Positions 23,543 through 31,473 of a DNA stretch of 38,727 nt are shown piece after piece; positions within the stretch are counted from its first letter, which is position 1, and each line of letters starts with the position of its first letter. Position numbers and translations under genes: made by a program. The notes below the pieces were generated by a model that worked only from the letters and a program-made list of their open reading frames with translations, was not told where the DNA came from and did not search any database. The DNA is from an uncultured bacterium (GTDB lineage Bacteria; Bacillota; Clostridia; Oscillospirales; Acutalibacteraceae): assembly GCA_905215055.1 (NCBI GenBank), contig CAJMOH010000025.1, forward strand, positions 1 to 38,727. Reading direction: 5' to 3'.

Positions 23543-23579
23543 GCGGGGGCGTCCACATGGGCGCTCCCGCCTATTTTTT
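23543..23579 (+). terminator. Terminator/attenuator between pilin-like and TrbL-like genes
   Basis: GCGGGGGCG (23543-23551) pairs with CGCTCCCGC (23562-23570; one G-T pair), followed by CTATTTTTTC. The next ribosome binding site begins four bases later. It probably lowers, rather than stops, transcription of the downstream channel genes relative to the pilin-like gene. Confidence 0.8.
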
Positions 23580-23592
23580 CTCAAGGAGGTGA

Positions 23593-24429
23593 CCAACCGA
23601 CAACTGGATCATAGATAACCTGAATTCGGCGCTGGAAACATGGAACGACAAGCTGGCCGAAATCTGGACCTTGCTCACCCAGGACCCCGCCACCTTCAAA
23701 GGCGGTGGGATTTGGGGCGTCATGCTCAATATCAACGACGCACTGAAAGCCATTGGCCTTGGGCTGCTGGTGCTGTTCTTCGCAGTTGGCGTAGTCAAGA
23801 CCTGTTCCAGCGTGGCCGATTTGAAGCGCCCGGAACACGCACTCAAGCTGTTTGTCCGCTTCGCCCTGGCAAAGGCGGCGGTGACCTATGGCCTGGACCT
23901 GATGCTGGCGGTGTTCCGCATTGTCCAGGGTATGGTTTCCACCATCATCACCCAATCGGGCCTGTCGGGAAGCACCGGTACGACCCTGCCCCAGGAGATC
24001 ATCGACAAGATCAACGATGTGGGGTTTTGGGACTCGATTCCCCTGTGGGCGGTGACCCTCTTAGGCGGCCTGTTCATCACAGTTTTGTCGTTCATCATGA
24101 TTCTGACGGTGTATAGCCGGATGTTTAAACTCTATATGTACACCGCCATCGCCCCGGTTCCGCTCTCCAGCTTTGCGGGGGAACCCACCAGCAATGTGGG
24201 GAAAAACTTTCTCCGCTCCTACGCCGGAGTGTGTTTGGAAGGGGCCATCATCGCATTGGCCTGCATCATTTTCTCCGTCATGGCAACCTCCCCGCCTGCG
24301 GTGGATCCCAACGTCTCGGCGGTGACTGCCGTGTGGAGTTATGTGGGCGAGCTCATTTTCAATCTGCTTGTCCTCGTAGGCGCCGTGCGGATGAGTGACC
24401 GCATCGTCAAAGAAATCTTGGGCCTGTGA
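23593..24429 (+). CDS. TrbL/VirB6-like conjugal membrane protein, start unresolved
   Basis: About 277 residues with six or so membrane helices (for example AIGLGLLVLFFAVGVVKTCS, SIPLWAVTLLGGLFITVLSF, LEGAIIALACIIFSVMATS). It resembles the TrbL/VirB6-like proteins of Clostridial elements, which form the inner membrane channel. The family N-terminus NWIIDNLNSALETWNDKLAE is encoded from about 23602, upstream of the first TTG (23671). The frame opens after a TGA at 23590, and none of the first four codons (CCA, ACC, GAC, AAC) is a known start. A perfect AAGGAGGTGA precedes them, placing initiation at ACC 23596 or GAC 23599. The coordinate given is the first open codon. An error in the sequence or truly odd initiation are both possible. 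Confidence 0.8.
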   Translation, partial: PTDNWIIDNLNSALETWNDKLAEIWTLLTQDPATFKGGGIWGVMLNINDALKAIGLGLLVLFFAVGVVKTCSSVADLKRPEHALKLFVRFALAKAAVTYGLDLMLAVFRIVQGMVSTIITQSGLSGSTGTTLPQEIIDKINDVGFWDSIPLWAVTLLGGLFITVLSFIMILTVYSRMFKLYMYTAIAPVPLSSFAGEPTSNVGKNFLRSYAGVCLEGAIIALACIIFSVMATSPPAVDPNVSAVTAVWSYVGELIFNLLVLVGAVRMSDRIVKEILGL

Positions 24430-24449
24430 GCCGGAAGGAGTGAAGCATT

Positions 24450-24854
24450 ATAGAAGTAAAAGTGCCAAAGGAAATACGGGATTACCAGGAGTCCATCTTT
24501 TTCGGCCTCTCCACCAGGCAGTTTCTCTGCTCCATTCTGGCGGTGGGCGTAGCGGTGGGCATCTACTTCGGCCTGCGCCCCTTTGTGGGGAGCGAGGAAG
24601 TGGGCTGGATGTGCATCCTTGGGGCGGCGCCCTTTGCCGCCTGCGGCTTTTTCAAGTACCATGGCATGACTGCGGAAAAGCTGGCCTGGGCCTGGTTCAA
24701 GTCGGAATTCCTGTACCCGAAGAAGCTGGTGTTTCAATCCGACAGCCTCTACTACAAGGCAATGGAGGAAGCCATTGCGGAGGGAGAGAAGCCTCCCCAC
24801 AAGCGCAAAAGCCGCAGGCCCCAGCCACCAGCTGGGAAAGAACATGGGGAATAA
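24450..24854 (+). CDS. prgI: PrgI family conjugation protein, ATA start
   Basis: A 134-residue membrane protein of the PrgI family (VirB3-like partner of VirB4). It starts EVKVPKEIRDYQESIFFGLS, then two hydrophobic helices (RQFLCSILAVGVAVGIYFGL and EVGWMCILGAAPFAACGFF) and the segment FKYHGMTAEKLAWAWFKSEF typical of the family, and a basic tail. The family start M-E-(V/I)-K-V-P corresponds to ATA at 24450, nine bases after GGAAGGAG. The first standard start, GTG at 24462, would remove the conserved first four residues. It sits just before an unknown gene and virB4, and is needed for the inner-membrane channel complex. Confidence 0.85.
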   Translation: MEVKVPKEIRDYQESIFFGLSTRQFLCSILAVGVAVGIYFGLRPFVGSEEVGWMCILGAAPFAACGFFKYHGMTAEKLAWAWFKSEFLYPKKLVFQSDSLYYKAMEEAIAEGEKPPHKRKSRRPQPPAGKEHGE

Positions 24855-24857
24855 GGA

Positions 24858-25577
24858 ATGGAGATGAACATCCACTCCATCCTCCCGGAGGAAATCGCCG
24901 CCATGGGCGGGCATAGCAACCGTGTGTTGAATGAAAAAACCGGCTGTATCGGCTATCTGACAGCCAACCTCAATGCCAGCGCCCCGGTGTTTGAAAGCTC
25001 CTGGCATGACCGTACGCCCCGGCTCAATACCCCCGAATTCACCGACGATTTCAACGACATGATGGATATTCTGCACCAAGGGATCCTGAAAAGCCCCGCA
25101 GAACTGCGTGCTTATTGTGCCGCTCACCCGGACAGCCTTCTGCAAGACAACCCCAGCGCCGATACACGGCATGGGTTTCGCATCAATACCGGAAGGTACT
25201 CCTACTGGATGGTCTGCTCATTTTTCTCCACAGACTGCCGGTTGTGGGTAAACGCCTTTTCGTTCCTTTCGCTGGATCACTACATGAGGGAGGCCAGAAA
25301 CGGCATCCCCATTTTGGATTTGCAGGGCCATGAGCGGTTCCGGATGCCGGATGGAGGAAAACTGAAAGCCGTGTCTCCCAGCGGGCGTTCCAGCTTCTGG
25401 ACCATCCGCTATTTGGACACGGAGCAGGCGGTGCTGTTCGATGAACTGCGCCAAAGCTCCATCCACGCTGTTCAGGAGTTGCCGGAATGGGCGGCAAAGA
25501 ACGGGCTTCATCTGCTGCCGCTGGATCCGCCCATGCGGGCCAGCCACAAGCCGCACCGCAAAGGGCAGGAGCGATGA
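24858..25577 (+). CDS. Unknown protein between prgI and virB4
   Basis: A 239-residue soluble protein (MEMNIHSILPEEIAAMGGHS to KPHRKGQER) with no membrane helix and no family I recognise. Segments such as NRVLNEKTGCIGYLTANLNA, MVCSFFSTDCRLWVNAFSFL and DHYMREARNGIPILDLQGHE suggest a compact alpha/beta fold. The gene starts three bases after the prgI stop, with AAGGA before the ATG, and ends about 30 bp before virB4, so it belongs to the transfer operon. PrgI and VirB4 are usually adjacent in this type of element, so this is an insertion into the core module. A role in transfer, entry exclusion or host defence evasion is possible but unproven. Confidence 0.65.
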   Translation: MEMNIHSILPEEIAAMGGHSNRVLNEKTGCIGYLTANLNASAPVFESSWHDRTPRLNTPEFTDDFNDMMDILHQGILKSPAELRAYCAAHPDSLLQDNPSADTRHGFRINTGRYSYWMVCSFFSTDCRLWVNAFSFLSLDHYMREARNGIPILDLQGHERFRMPDGGKLKAVSPSGRSSFWTIRYLDTEQAVLFDELRQSSIHAVQELPEWAAKNGLHLLPLDPPMRASHKPHRKGQER

Positions 25578-25610
25578 TGCCCAACACAAAAATCTCTTAG
25601 AAAAGGACGG

Positions 25611-27959
25611 ATGCCTATCATCAAAACGCTTACCAAAGCAACGAAGTTGGAAAAAGAGAAATTCAAAATTCCCAAGTCCGTACAGGACGCCATCCCCATC
25701 CAGCGCATCTGGCCGGATGGGATTTTTCAGGTGGGGAGCCGGTTCTCCAAGACCTTCTCCTTTACCGACATCAATTACAGCATTGCCAGCAAGGACGATA
25801 AGACCGCCATGTTCCTGGACTATTCAGAGCTCCTCAACGCTCTGGATTCCGGGGCCAGCGCCAAAATCACCATCCACAACCGGCGGATCGACAAGGCGCA
25901 GTTCGAGAAATCCCTGCTGCTCCCCATGCGGGAGGATGGCCTGGACCATTTCCGCAGGGAGTACAATGAAATGCTGCTGTCCAAGGTTACCGGCACCAAC
26001 AACAGCGTCGTGCAGGACCGCTATATCACCATCACGGTAGCCAAGCGGAATATCGATGAAGCCCGCACCTATTTCTCCCGTGTAGGTACGGACCTCATCA
26101 ATCACCTGTCTCAGCTATCCTCGGTGGGGCGGGAACTGGACGCCGCCGCCAGGCTGCAGCTGTTCCGGGATTTCTTTAAGGGCTCGGAGCCTGCGGCCTT
26201 TGCCTTCGACCTGAGAGAGCACATGAAAAAAGGCCACAGCTTCAAGGATTGGCTCTGCCCTGACTCCATGGAATTTCAGAAGGACCACTTCCGCATCGAT
26301 GAGCGATGGGGCCGGGTGCTCTACCTGCAGGATTACGCCACCTACATCAAAGACTCCATGATTGCCGAACTCTGCGACATGGACCGCAGCCTCATGCTGT
26401 CCATCGACGTCCTGCCGGTTCCCACCGACGAGGCGGTGAGGGAGATTCAGAACAAGCTGCTGGGTGTGGAGACCAATGCGGCCAACTGGCAGCGGAAACA
26501 GAACGCCGCCAACAACTTCTCCGCTGTGCTGCCATACGACATGGAGCAGCAGCGAAAGGAAACCAAGGAGATGCTGGACGACCTCACCAACAGAGACCAA
26601 AGGATGATGTTCGGCCTGGTGACGCTGGTGCATCTGGCCGACACCAAGGAGCAGCTGGACTCGGATACCGAAACCATCCTCACCGTGGCCCGAAAGCATC
26701 TGTGCCAGATGAGCACGCTGCGCTGGCAGCAGAAGGATGGCCTGGACACCGTTCTGCCCTATGGACTGCGGAAGATCCATGCCCTGCGTACCCTGACCAC
26801 AGAGAGCACTGCGGTGCTGATTCCCTTCCGTGCCCAGGAGATCCTCCAGGGCGGCGGCATCTATTACGGGCAGAACGCTGTTTCCAAGAACATGATTGTG
26901 GCGGATCGCCGCAGACTCCTCAACGGGAACAGCTTTCGTTTGGGTGTCAGCGGATCCGGCAAATCCTTCTCCGCCAAGGAGGAGATCGTCAGCATTGCCC
27001 TGTCCACCGATGACGATATCCTCATTCTGGACCCCGAATCCGAATTCGGCTTCCTGACGGAAGCGTTGGGCGGCGAGGTGATTCGGGTGTCGGCCTCTTC
27101 CGATACCCACATCAATGCGCTGGACATGGACAAAGCCTATGGGGATGAGCGCAACCCGCTGATTGAGAAATCCGAGTTCATCCTCTCCCTGTTCGAACAG
27201 CTGGTGGGCACGGTCGGTGTTTCCGCCAAGGAGAAATCCATCCTGGACCGCTGCACCTACGATGTGTACCGGGAATACATGGCCAACAACTACCAGGGCG
27301 AGGTGCCCACCCTGAAGGATCTGTACCATTCCCTCCTGAAGCAGCCAGAACCGGAGGCCAGAGGGCTTGCCCTTTCCTCCGAGCTCTTCATCACCGGCAG
27401 CCTCAACACCTTTGCCCAGCCCACCAATGTGGATACCAAGGCGAGGATCATCGCCTATGATATCCGGGAACTTGGGGAGCAGCTCATGCCCATCGGAATG
27501 CTGGTCACGCTGGACGCCATCTTCAACCGGGTGATTCAGAACTGGAAGAAGGGCAAGACCACCTGGGTGTTTGCCGATGAATTCTATCTGCTGTTCCGCT
27601 ATCAGTACAGCGCCGACTTTTTCTACAAGCTGTGGAAGCGCATCCGCAAATACAACGGCCTTGTGACAGGGCTGACGCAGAATGTGGAGGAACTGCTCCG
27701 TTCCGATACCGCCCGCCTCATGCTGGCGAACAGCGAATTCCTCATCCTGCTGAATCAATCCGCCACAGACCGTGACGAGTTGGCGGGCCTCCTGCACATC
27801 TCCGACACTCAGCTGGGGTACATCACCAATGTGTCGGCGGGCTGCGGCCTCATCCGCTGCGCCGGGAACATCGTCCCCTTCGAGAACAGCTTCCCCCGCA
27901 ACACCCGCCTATACCAGCTGATGACCACCAAGCCGGACGAGGCCCTGAGGGGGGTGTAA
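25611..27959 (+). CDS. virB4: VirB4-type conjugation ATPase
   Basis: A 782-residue ATPase that powers assembly of the transfer channel. The N-terminal half follows the TraC/VirB4 layout of Tn1549-like elements (CD1110 type). The motor has Walker A GVSGSGKS (445-452), a first Asp box ILILDPESEF and Walker B VFADEFYLLF (Asp656, Glu657), then the conserved GLTQNVEELLRSDTARLML and LLNQSATDRDELAGLL segments. ATG at 25611 lies after AAAAGGA. The length is typical (about 780-800) and no interruption is seen. It acts at the inner face of the membrane with PrgI and the TrbL-like protein. Its intactness supports a working transfer machine. Confidence 0.94.
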   Translation: MPIIKTLTKATKLEKEKFKIPKSVQDAIPIQRIWPDGIFQVGSRFSKTFSFTDINYSIASKDDKTAMFLDYSELLNALDSGASAKITIHNRRIDKAQFEKSLLLPMREDGLDHFRREYNEMLLSKVTGTNNSVVQDRYITITVAKRNIDEARTYFSRVGTDLINHLSQLSSVGRELDAAARLQLFRDFFKGSEPAAFAFDLREHMKKGHSFKDWLCPDSMEFQKDHFRIDERWGRVLYLQDYATYIKDSMIAELCDMDRSLMLSIDVLPVPTDEAVREIQNKLLGVETNAANWQRKQNAANNFSAVLPYDMEQQRKETKEMLDDLTNRDQRMMFGLVTLVHLADTKEQLDSDTETILTVARKHLCQMSTLRWQQKDGLDTVLPYGLRKIHALRTLTTESTAVLIPFRAQEILQGGGIYYGQNAVSKNMIVADRRRLLNGNSFRLGVSGSGKSFSAKEEIVSIALSTDDDILILDPESEFGFLTEALGGEVIRVSASSDTHINALDMDKAYGDERNPLIEKSEFILSLFEQLVGTVGVSAKEKSILDRCTYDVYREYMANNYQGEVPTLKDLYHSLLKQPEPEARGLALSSELFITGSLNTFAQPTNVDTKARIIAYDIRELGEQLMPIGMLVTLDAIFNRVIQNWKKGKTTWVFADEFYLLFRYQYSADFFYKLWKRIRKYNGLVTGLTQNVEELLRSDTARLMLANSEFLILLNQSATDRDELAGLLHISDTQLGYITNVSAGCGLIRCAGNIVPFENSFPRNTRLYQLMTTKPDEALRGV

Positions 27960-28031
27960 CATCCATGAATCTGCCATTTCCCAGGGAGCCTCCTTCGGCC
28001 CCCTGTATTCTTTTTTGCAGGAGGTATGCCT

Positions 28032-29783
28032 TTGAAAGAAATAAAGACCAAACCGGAGGGCGGCAACCCCAAACTGCTGGAGAGCGCAGCCAAAGCCCCG
28101 AAAACAGCTATGAAGGATTTGTGGCTGAAGTCCAAGGAGAAATCCGTTTCCGAGATAAAGGAAACGCTCTTCGCCAGCCAGCAGGGGGAGTCCTCCAATG
28201 CCCCGGCCAACACTGCCGGGGATCAGATGCTGTCCGGCATGGAGAACACTGCCAAGAAGGGGGCGGATTTGACCTATCGGGGCGGCAAAAAGCTGGCGCA
28301 GACCACCGCCAAAAAAGTGCGGGAGAAACATGAGGTGGCCCGCATTCGCAAGCAGGCCGAGGGTCCCGCCTCAAAAGCCGCATCCCACACGGGAAAGGCC
28401 GCCAAGAGTGCGGCCTCCAAAATCAAGACCAAGAACGCTGTGGTGAAGGGGGTCAAGGGGAAGCCGGCAAAAGCGGTAAAGACAGTAAACAGGACCCTGA
28501 AGGGAGTCAAGCAGGGCGCCAAAAGCATCAAGACCGCACAGAAATCCGCTAAGGTAGCGCAGAGAACAGCCCAGGCCACCGCAAAGGCGGCAAAGGCAGC
28601 CGCCCATGCCGCCAGAGCCGCAGCAAAAGCGACGGTCACTGGGGTCAAGGCCGCTGTTAAGGTGACTGCCACTGCCATAAAAGCGACCATCGCAGCAGTG
28701 AAGGGGTTGATTGCCGCCATCGCTGCCGGTGGCTGGATCGCTGTGGTGATCATCCTGCTGATATGCCTGATTGCTTTGATTGTCGGCTCCTGCTTCGGCC
28801 TGTTCTTTGGTTCAGAGTCCACTGGGACCGGGACCAGCGTGACCCAGGCGGTGGCTGACCTCAACGGAGAATACCAGGCGTACATTCAGGAGATCGAAGC
28901 TGCCAACCCCCACGACAGGCAGGAGGTCACTTCCAACGACGGGATACTGTCTGTTAATTGGGAAGATGTCCTTGCGGTATTCTCTGCAAAAGTGACGGGC
29001 GCAGAAGATGGCTCCCAGGTGGCCTCGCTGGACGATGCCCAAGTGGATGAACTGCGGAGCATCATGTGGGAGATGAATGCCATCAGCTACACCACCCGCA
29101 CGGAGAGCAGTTCTGTAGAGGTGACTTCCACAGATGAGAATGGAAATGAGGTTACCAGCACGGAAACGGTGACGGAAACCATTCTGGAAATCACCATCAC
29201 CCACAAAACACCGGAGGAAATGGCCCAGCAATACAGCTTCAATGACCGGCAGAACGAATACCTGGCCCTGATGACAGAGCCGGAAAATGAAAACCTGTGG
29301 GCCGAACTGCTGGGCGGTTACGTCAGCGGCGGCGGGCAAATCATAGACCCCAATACCAACTGGGAAGGAACGGGCATCTTCCAATGGCCGCTGCCTCAGA
29401 GCTACACCATTACCTCTTGGTTCGGCTACCGGGCGGATCCCTTTACCGGGGAGATCGACTACCACAGCGGCACCGACATCGGCGCTCCGGGCGGCACCCC
29501 CATCCTTGCGGCTGCGGATGGCACCGTCACCATCGCCAACGGGATAGACTCCTGGGGCGGCGGATACGGGTACTACATCAAAGTGCGCCACAACGACACC
29601 TATGAAACCCTGTATGCCCACTGTTCCTCCATCTGTGTGGTAGCAGGCCAGGAGGTCAAACAGGGCGAGGTGATTGGCTATGTAGGTACCACCGGGAACT
29701 CTACCGGAAACCATCTCCACTTCGAGGTGTGGCAAAACGGGCAGCGCACCGACGCTCTCAGCTTCTTCAGGGCCAAAGAGTAA
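28032..29783 (+). CDS. Membrane-anchored M23 peptidase of the transfer module (CD1108-type)
   Basis: About 583 residues. The first 230 are very rich in Lys and Ala (AKAAKAAAHAARAAAKA and similar), basic, and cytoplasmic. One membrane helix follows (about 234-260, IAVVIILLICLIALIVGSCF), then an extracellular region ending in an M23 (LytM) domain with HSGTD (His478, Asp482), YAHCS (His530) and HLHFE (His561, His563), the zinc/catalytic set of Gly-Gly or cross-bridge endopeptidases. It should open peptidoglycan for the channel. TTG at 28032 is seven bases after AGGAGG; an ATG at 28026 is only one base away, so TTG is preferred. It is the last conjugation gene on this strand and converges with the ABC operon. 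Confidence 0.88.
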   Translation: MKEIKTKPEGGNPKLLESAAKAPKTAMKDLWLKSKEKSVSEIKETLFASQQGESSNAPANTAGDQMLSGMENTAKKGADLTYRGGKKLAQTTAKKVREKHEVARIRKQAEGPASKAASHTGKAAKSAASKIKTKNAVVKGVKGKPAKAVKTVNRTLKGVKQGAKSIKTAQKSAKVAQRTAQATAKAAKAAAHAARAAAKATVTGVKAAVKVTATAIKATIAAVKGLIAAIAAGGWIAVVIILLICLIALIVGSCFGLFFGSESTGTGTSVTQAVADLNGEYQAYIQEIEAANPHDRQEVTSNDGILSVNWEDVLAVFSAKVTGAEDGSQVASLDDAQVDELRSIMWEMNAISYTTRTESSSVEVTSTDENGNEVTSTETVTETILEITITHKTPEEMAQQYSFNDRQNEYLALMTEPENENLWAELLGGYVSGGGQIIDPNTNWEGTGIFQWPLPQSYTITSWFGYRADPFTGEIDYHSGTDIGAPGGTPILAAADGTVTIANGIDSWGGGYGYYIKVRHNDTYETLYAHCSSICVVAGQEVKQGEVIGYVGTTGNSTGNHLHFEVWQNGQRTDALSFFRAKE

Positions 29784-29789
29784 AAGGAA

Positions 29790-29814
29790 GCAGCAGCCTG
29801 GTTCAGGCTGCTGC
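29790..29814. terminator. Hairpin between convergent genes
   Basis: Perfect 10-bp arms GCAGCAGCCT (29790-29799) and AGGCTGCTGC (29805-29814) enclose GGTTC. T-rich sequence follows on both strands (minus: TTCCTTTTAC). It probably stops transcription from both the transfer operon and the ABC operon. Confidence 0.7.
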
Positions 29815-29817
29815 CCC

Positions 29818-30240
29818 TCATTTCTTTCTCTCGAAACTGTATCCCACATCACGGATGCACCGCAGGTAAACACCGGAATCCGGCTTCAAATTCAACTTGC
29901 GACGGATGGCCTGCACATGATGGCTGACCAACTTCCGGGCCTCCCCATAGTCTGGCTCCTGCCAAATCCGCTCGTAGATTTGGCTGTGTGTTAAGACATG
30001 GTTGGAGTTTTGGAATAAGTATAGAAGGATCTCATATTCCGTCTTGGTAAGGGGGATCTCCTGCTCATTTCGGTACACCCTGCGCTGTCGTGGATAGATT
30101 TCAAGCCCTGGAAGAGAGATGATGGAGTCCTTGTTCTGTTTGCAGCTCTCGATTTCGGGATGATCCTGCAAAAACGAAAGAAAGTCCTCAAAAACTTCCC
30201 CATCCTCTTCCTGCAGCTCCAGAATAATGACTCGTCTAAT
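29818..30240 (-). CDS. PhoB/OmpR-type winged-helix regulator without receiver domain
   Basis: About 140 residues. The C-terminal 95 residues form an OmpR/PhoB DNA-binding domain: LEIYPRQRRVYRNEQEIPLT, KTEYEILLYLFQNSNHVLTH, SQIYERIWQEPDYGEARKLV, SHHVQAIRRKLN and YLRCIRDVGYSF, all standard positions. The first 45 residues are too short for a receiver domain and no phospho-acceptor Asp is seen, so no sensor kinase is implied. ATG at 30255 lies inside the ribosome binding site itself (GGGAGGTGA). ATT at 30240 is seven bases after GGAGG and gives M-R-R-V-I-I-L-E-L, so an ATT start is likely. It is the last gene of the ABC operon and probably binds the 11-bp repeats at 38069-38112. Confidence 0.82.
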   Translation of the reverse strand: MRRVIILELQEEDGEVFEDFLSFLQDHPEIESCKQNKDSIISLPGLEIYPRQRRVYRNEQEIPLTKTEYEILLYLFQNSNHVLTHSQIYERIWQEPDYGEARKLVSHHVQAIRRKLNLKPDSGVYLRCIRDVGYSFERKK

Positions 30241-30309
30241 TCTATCACCTCCCATACTTATGAACGAGATGCTGTTTGCCCTTCGTGCTGCTGCATGAGA
30301 ACCCTTGAT

Positions 30310-30729
30310 TTACTTGTCTTGCTCCCGAAATTCCCAGCCTTCCCAATCATCATCGTCCTCCTCAGGCTCCACCTCTTCCGTAAAGGTGGAGCCAGGGGCC
30401 TCTGCCGGGGCGTTGAGCATATAGGGCGTGACCTGTACCGGCGCTTCGCTCTTGAGCGCCAGCACCTTGCGGGCAGCCTTGCCGCAAAACACCATGGCGG
30501 CGGCAAAGGCGAAATACTGCACACAGCTTGTAAGATAGAGATTCACAATGGCCAGTTCATTTCCCTGCACAGGGACACCCTGCTCAAGCTGCCGGGTGAT
30601 ATTTTGATGGCAGGCTGCCAAGGAGACAAAAGCTGTAATCAGCAGCACCACCGCAAGAGCATAAAAAACTGCGGAAAGGATAGCTCCTTTTTTCGAGGGC
30701 TTTGTGATTGGATTGCTGTCCATCTCCAT
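30310..30729 (-). CDS. Small two-helix membrane protein with acidic tail
   Basis: A 139-residue protein with two membrane helices (about 15-38, AILSAVFYALAVVLLITAFV; and about 65-85, NLYLTSCVQYFAFAAAMVFC) and an acidic C-terminus (EEDDDDWEGWEF). I recognise no family. Its ATG (30729) overlaps the ATPase stop (TGATG), with AGGAGGG seven bases upstream, so translation is coupled to the ABC ATPase. This suggests a subunit or accessory of the transporter, perhaps a sensor or stabiliser. A TTG one codon earlier is also possible but less well spaced. Confidence 0.68.
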   Translation of the reverse strand: MEMDSNPITKPSKKGAILSAVFYALAVVLLITAFVSLAACHQNITRQLEQGVPVQGNELAIVNLYLTSCVQYFAFAAAMVFCGKAARKVLALKSEAPVQVTPYMLNAPAEAPGSTFTEEVEPEEDDDDWEGWEFREQDK

Positions 30730-31433
30730 CAATGCGCCCTCCTTTCACTGCGGGGAGCGTTGTTTCTGCGGGATTGGGGCTGGGCGGCTCCATCTTGAAC
30801 GCGCTCCAGCACCTGCAGCTCACCTTTTTTCAGCCGGAACACTACATCGGCCTGTTTTGCCAGCTCATTGGAGTGGGTAACGACCACCACACACTTGTTC
30901 ATCTTGTGGGCGCTCTCTTTGAGGATCTCGGTAATGTCCTGGGCGGTGTCCTCGTCCAGATTGCCGGTAGGCTCGTCCGCCAGGATCACCGGGGCCTCGC
31001 TTGCCAAGGCACGGGCGATGGCTACACGCTGCTGCTGGCCGCCGGAGAGCTTCAGCACATTACGCTTCGATTCCTCTTTCGTCAGTCCCAGCCGCTCCAG
31101 AATGGGCAGCGGCGGCAGTTTGGAAGTCAGCGACACGTTTTCCGTAGGAGTCAAGTAGTCGATGAGGTTGTACGCCTGGAAGATAAACGCCACATGGTTT
31201 TTCCGGTGGTCGGAAAGCCCCGTCTTGGCAATGTCCTGCCCATCGAAGTAGATTTGACCGCTGCCGGGGCTGTCCAGGCCGCCAATCAGGGAGAGCAGGG
31301 TGGTTTTGCCGCAGCCGGAAGGCCCCAGGATGGCGTAGAGCTTGCCCTGTTCCATTTCGGCGTTAACGCCTTTTAAGACTTTCTTTTTATTATCGTAGGA
31401 ATATCCCACTTGTTTGATTTCCATGATGCTCAT
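30729..31433 (-). CDS. ABC transporter ATPase (MacB/LolD type)
   Basis: A 234-residue ATPase of the group that drives FtsX-type permeases. Walker A is GPSGCGKTT (37-45), the signature LSGGQQQR (about 140), Walker B VILADEPTGNLD (about 163) and the H-loop VVVVTHS (about 196). The N-terminus MEIKQVGYSYDNKKKVLKGV is typical of bacitracin/lipid/peptide-stress ABC systems. The basic C-terminus (SRRNNAPRSERRAH) overlaps the next gene. ATG at 31433 follows GAGGT; ATG at 31424 is possible. It is the only ATPase for five permease genes upstream in the same operon. Such transporters often use ATP to move or sense lipids, peptides or antibiotics by a mechanotransmission mechanism; the substrate here is unknown. 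Confidence 0.93.
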   Translation of the reverse strand: MSIMEIKQVGYSYDNKKKVLKGVNAEMEQGKLYAILGPSGCGKTTLLSLIGGLDSPGSGQIYFDGQDIAKTGLSDHRKNHVAFIFQAYNLIDYLTPTENVSLTSKLPPLPILERLGLTKEESKRNVLKLSGGQQQRVAIARALASEAPVILADEPTGNLDEDTAQDITEILKESAHKMNKCVVVVTHSNELAKQADVVFRLKKGELQVLERVQDGAAQPQSRRNNAPRSERRAH

Positions 31434-31473
31434 AGTGATTACCTCATTTCGTTATTTTAGGGGGTGGATAGTC

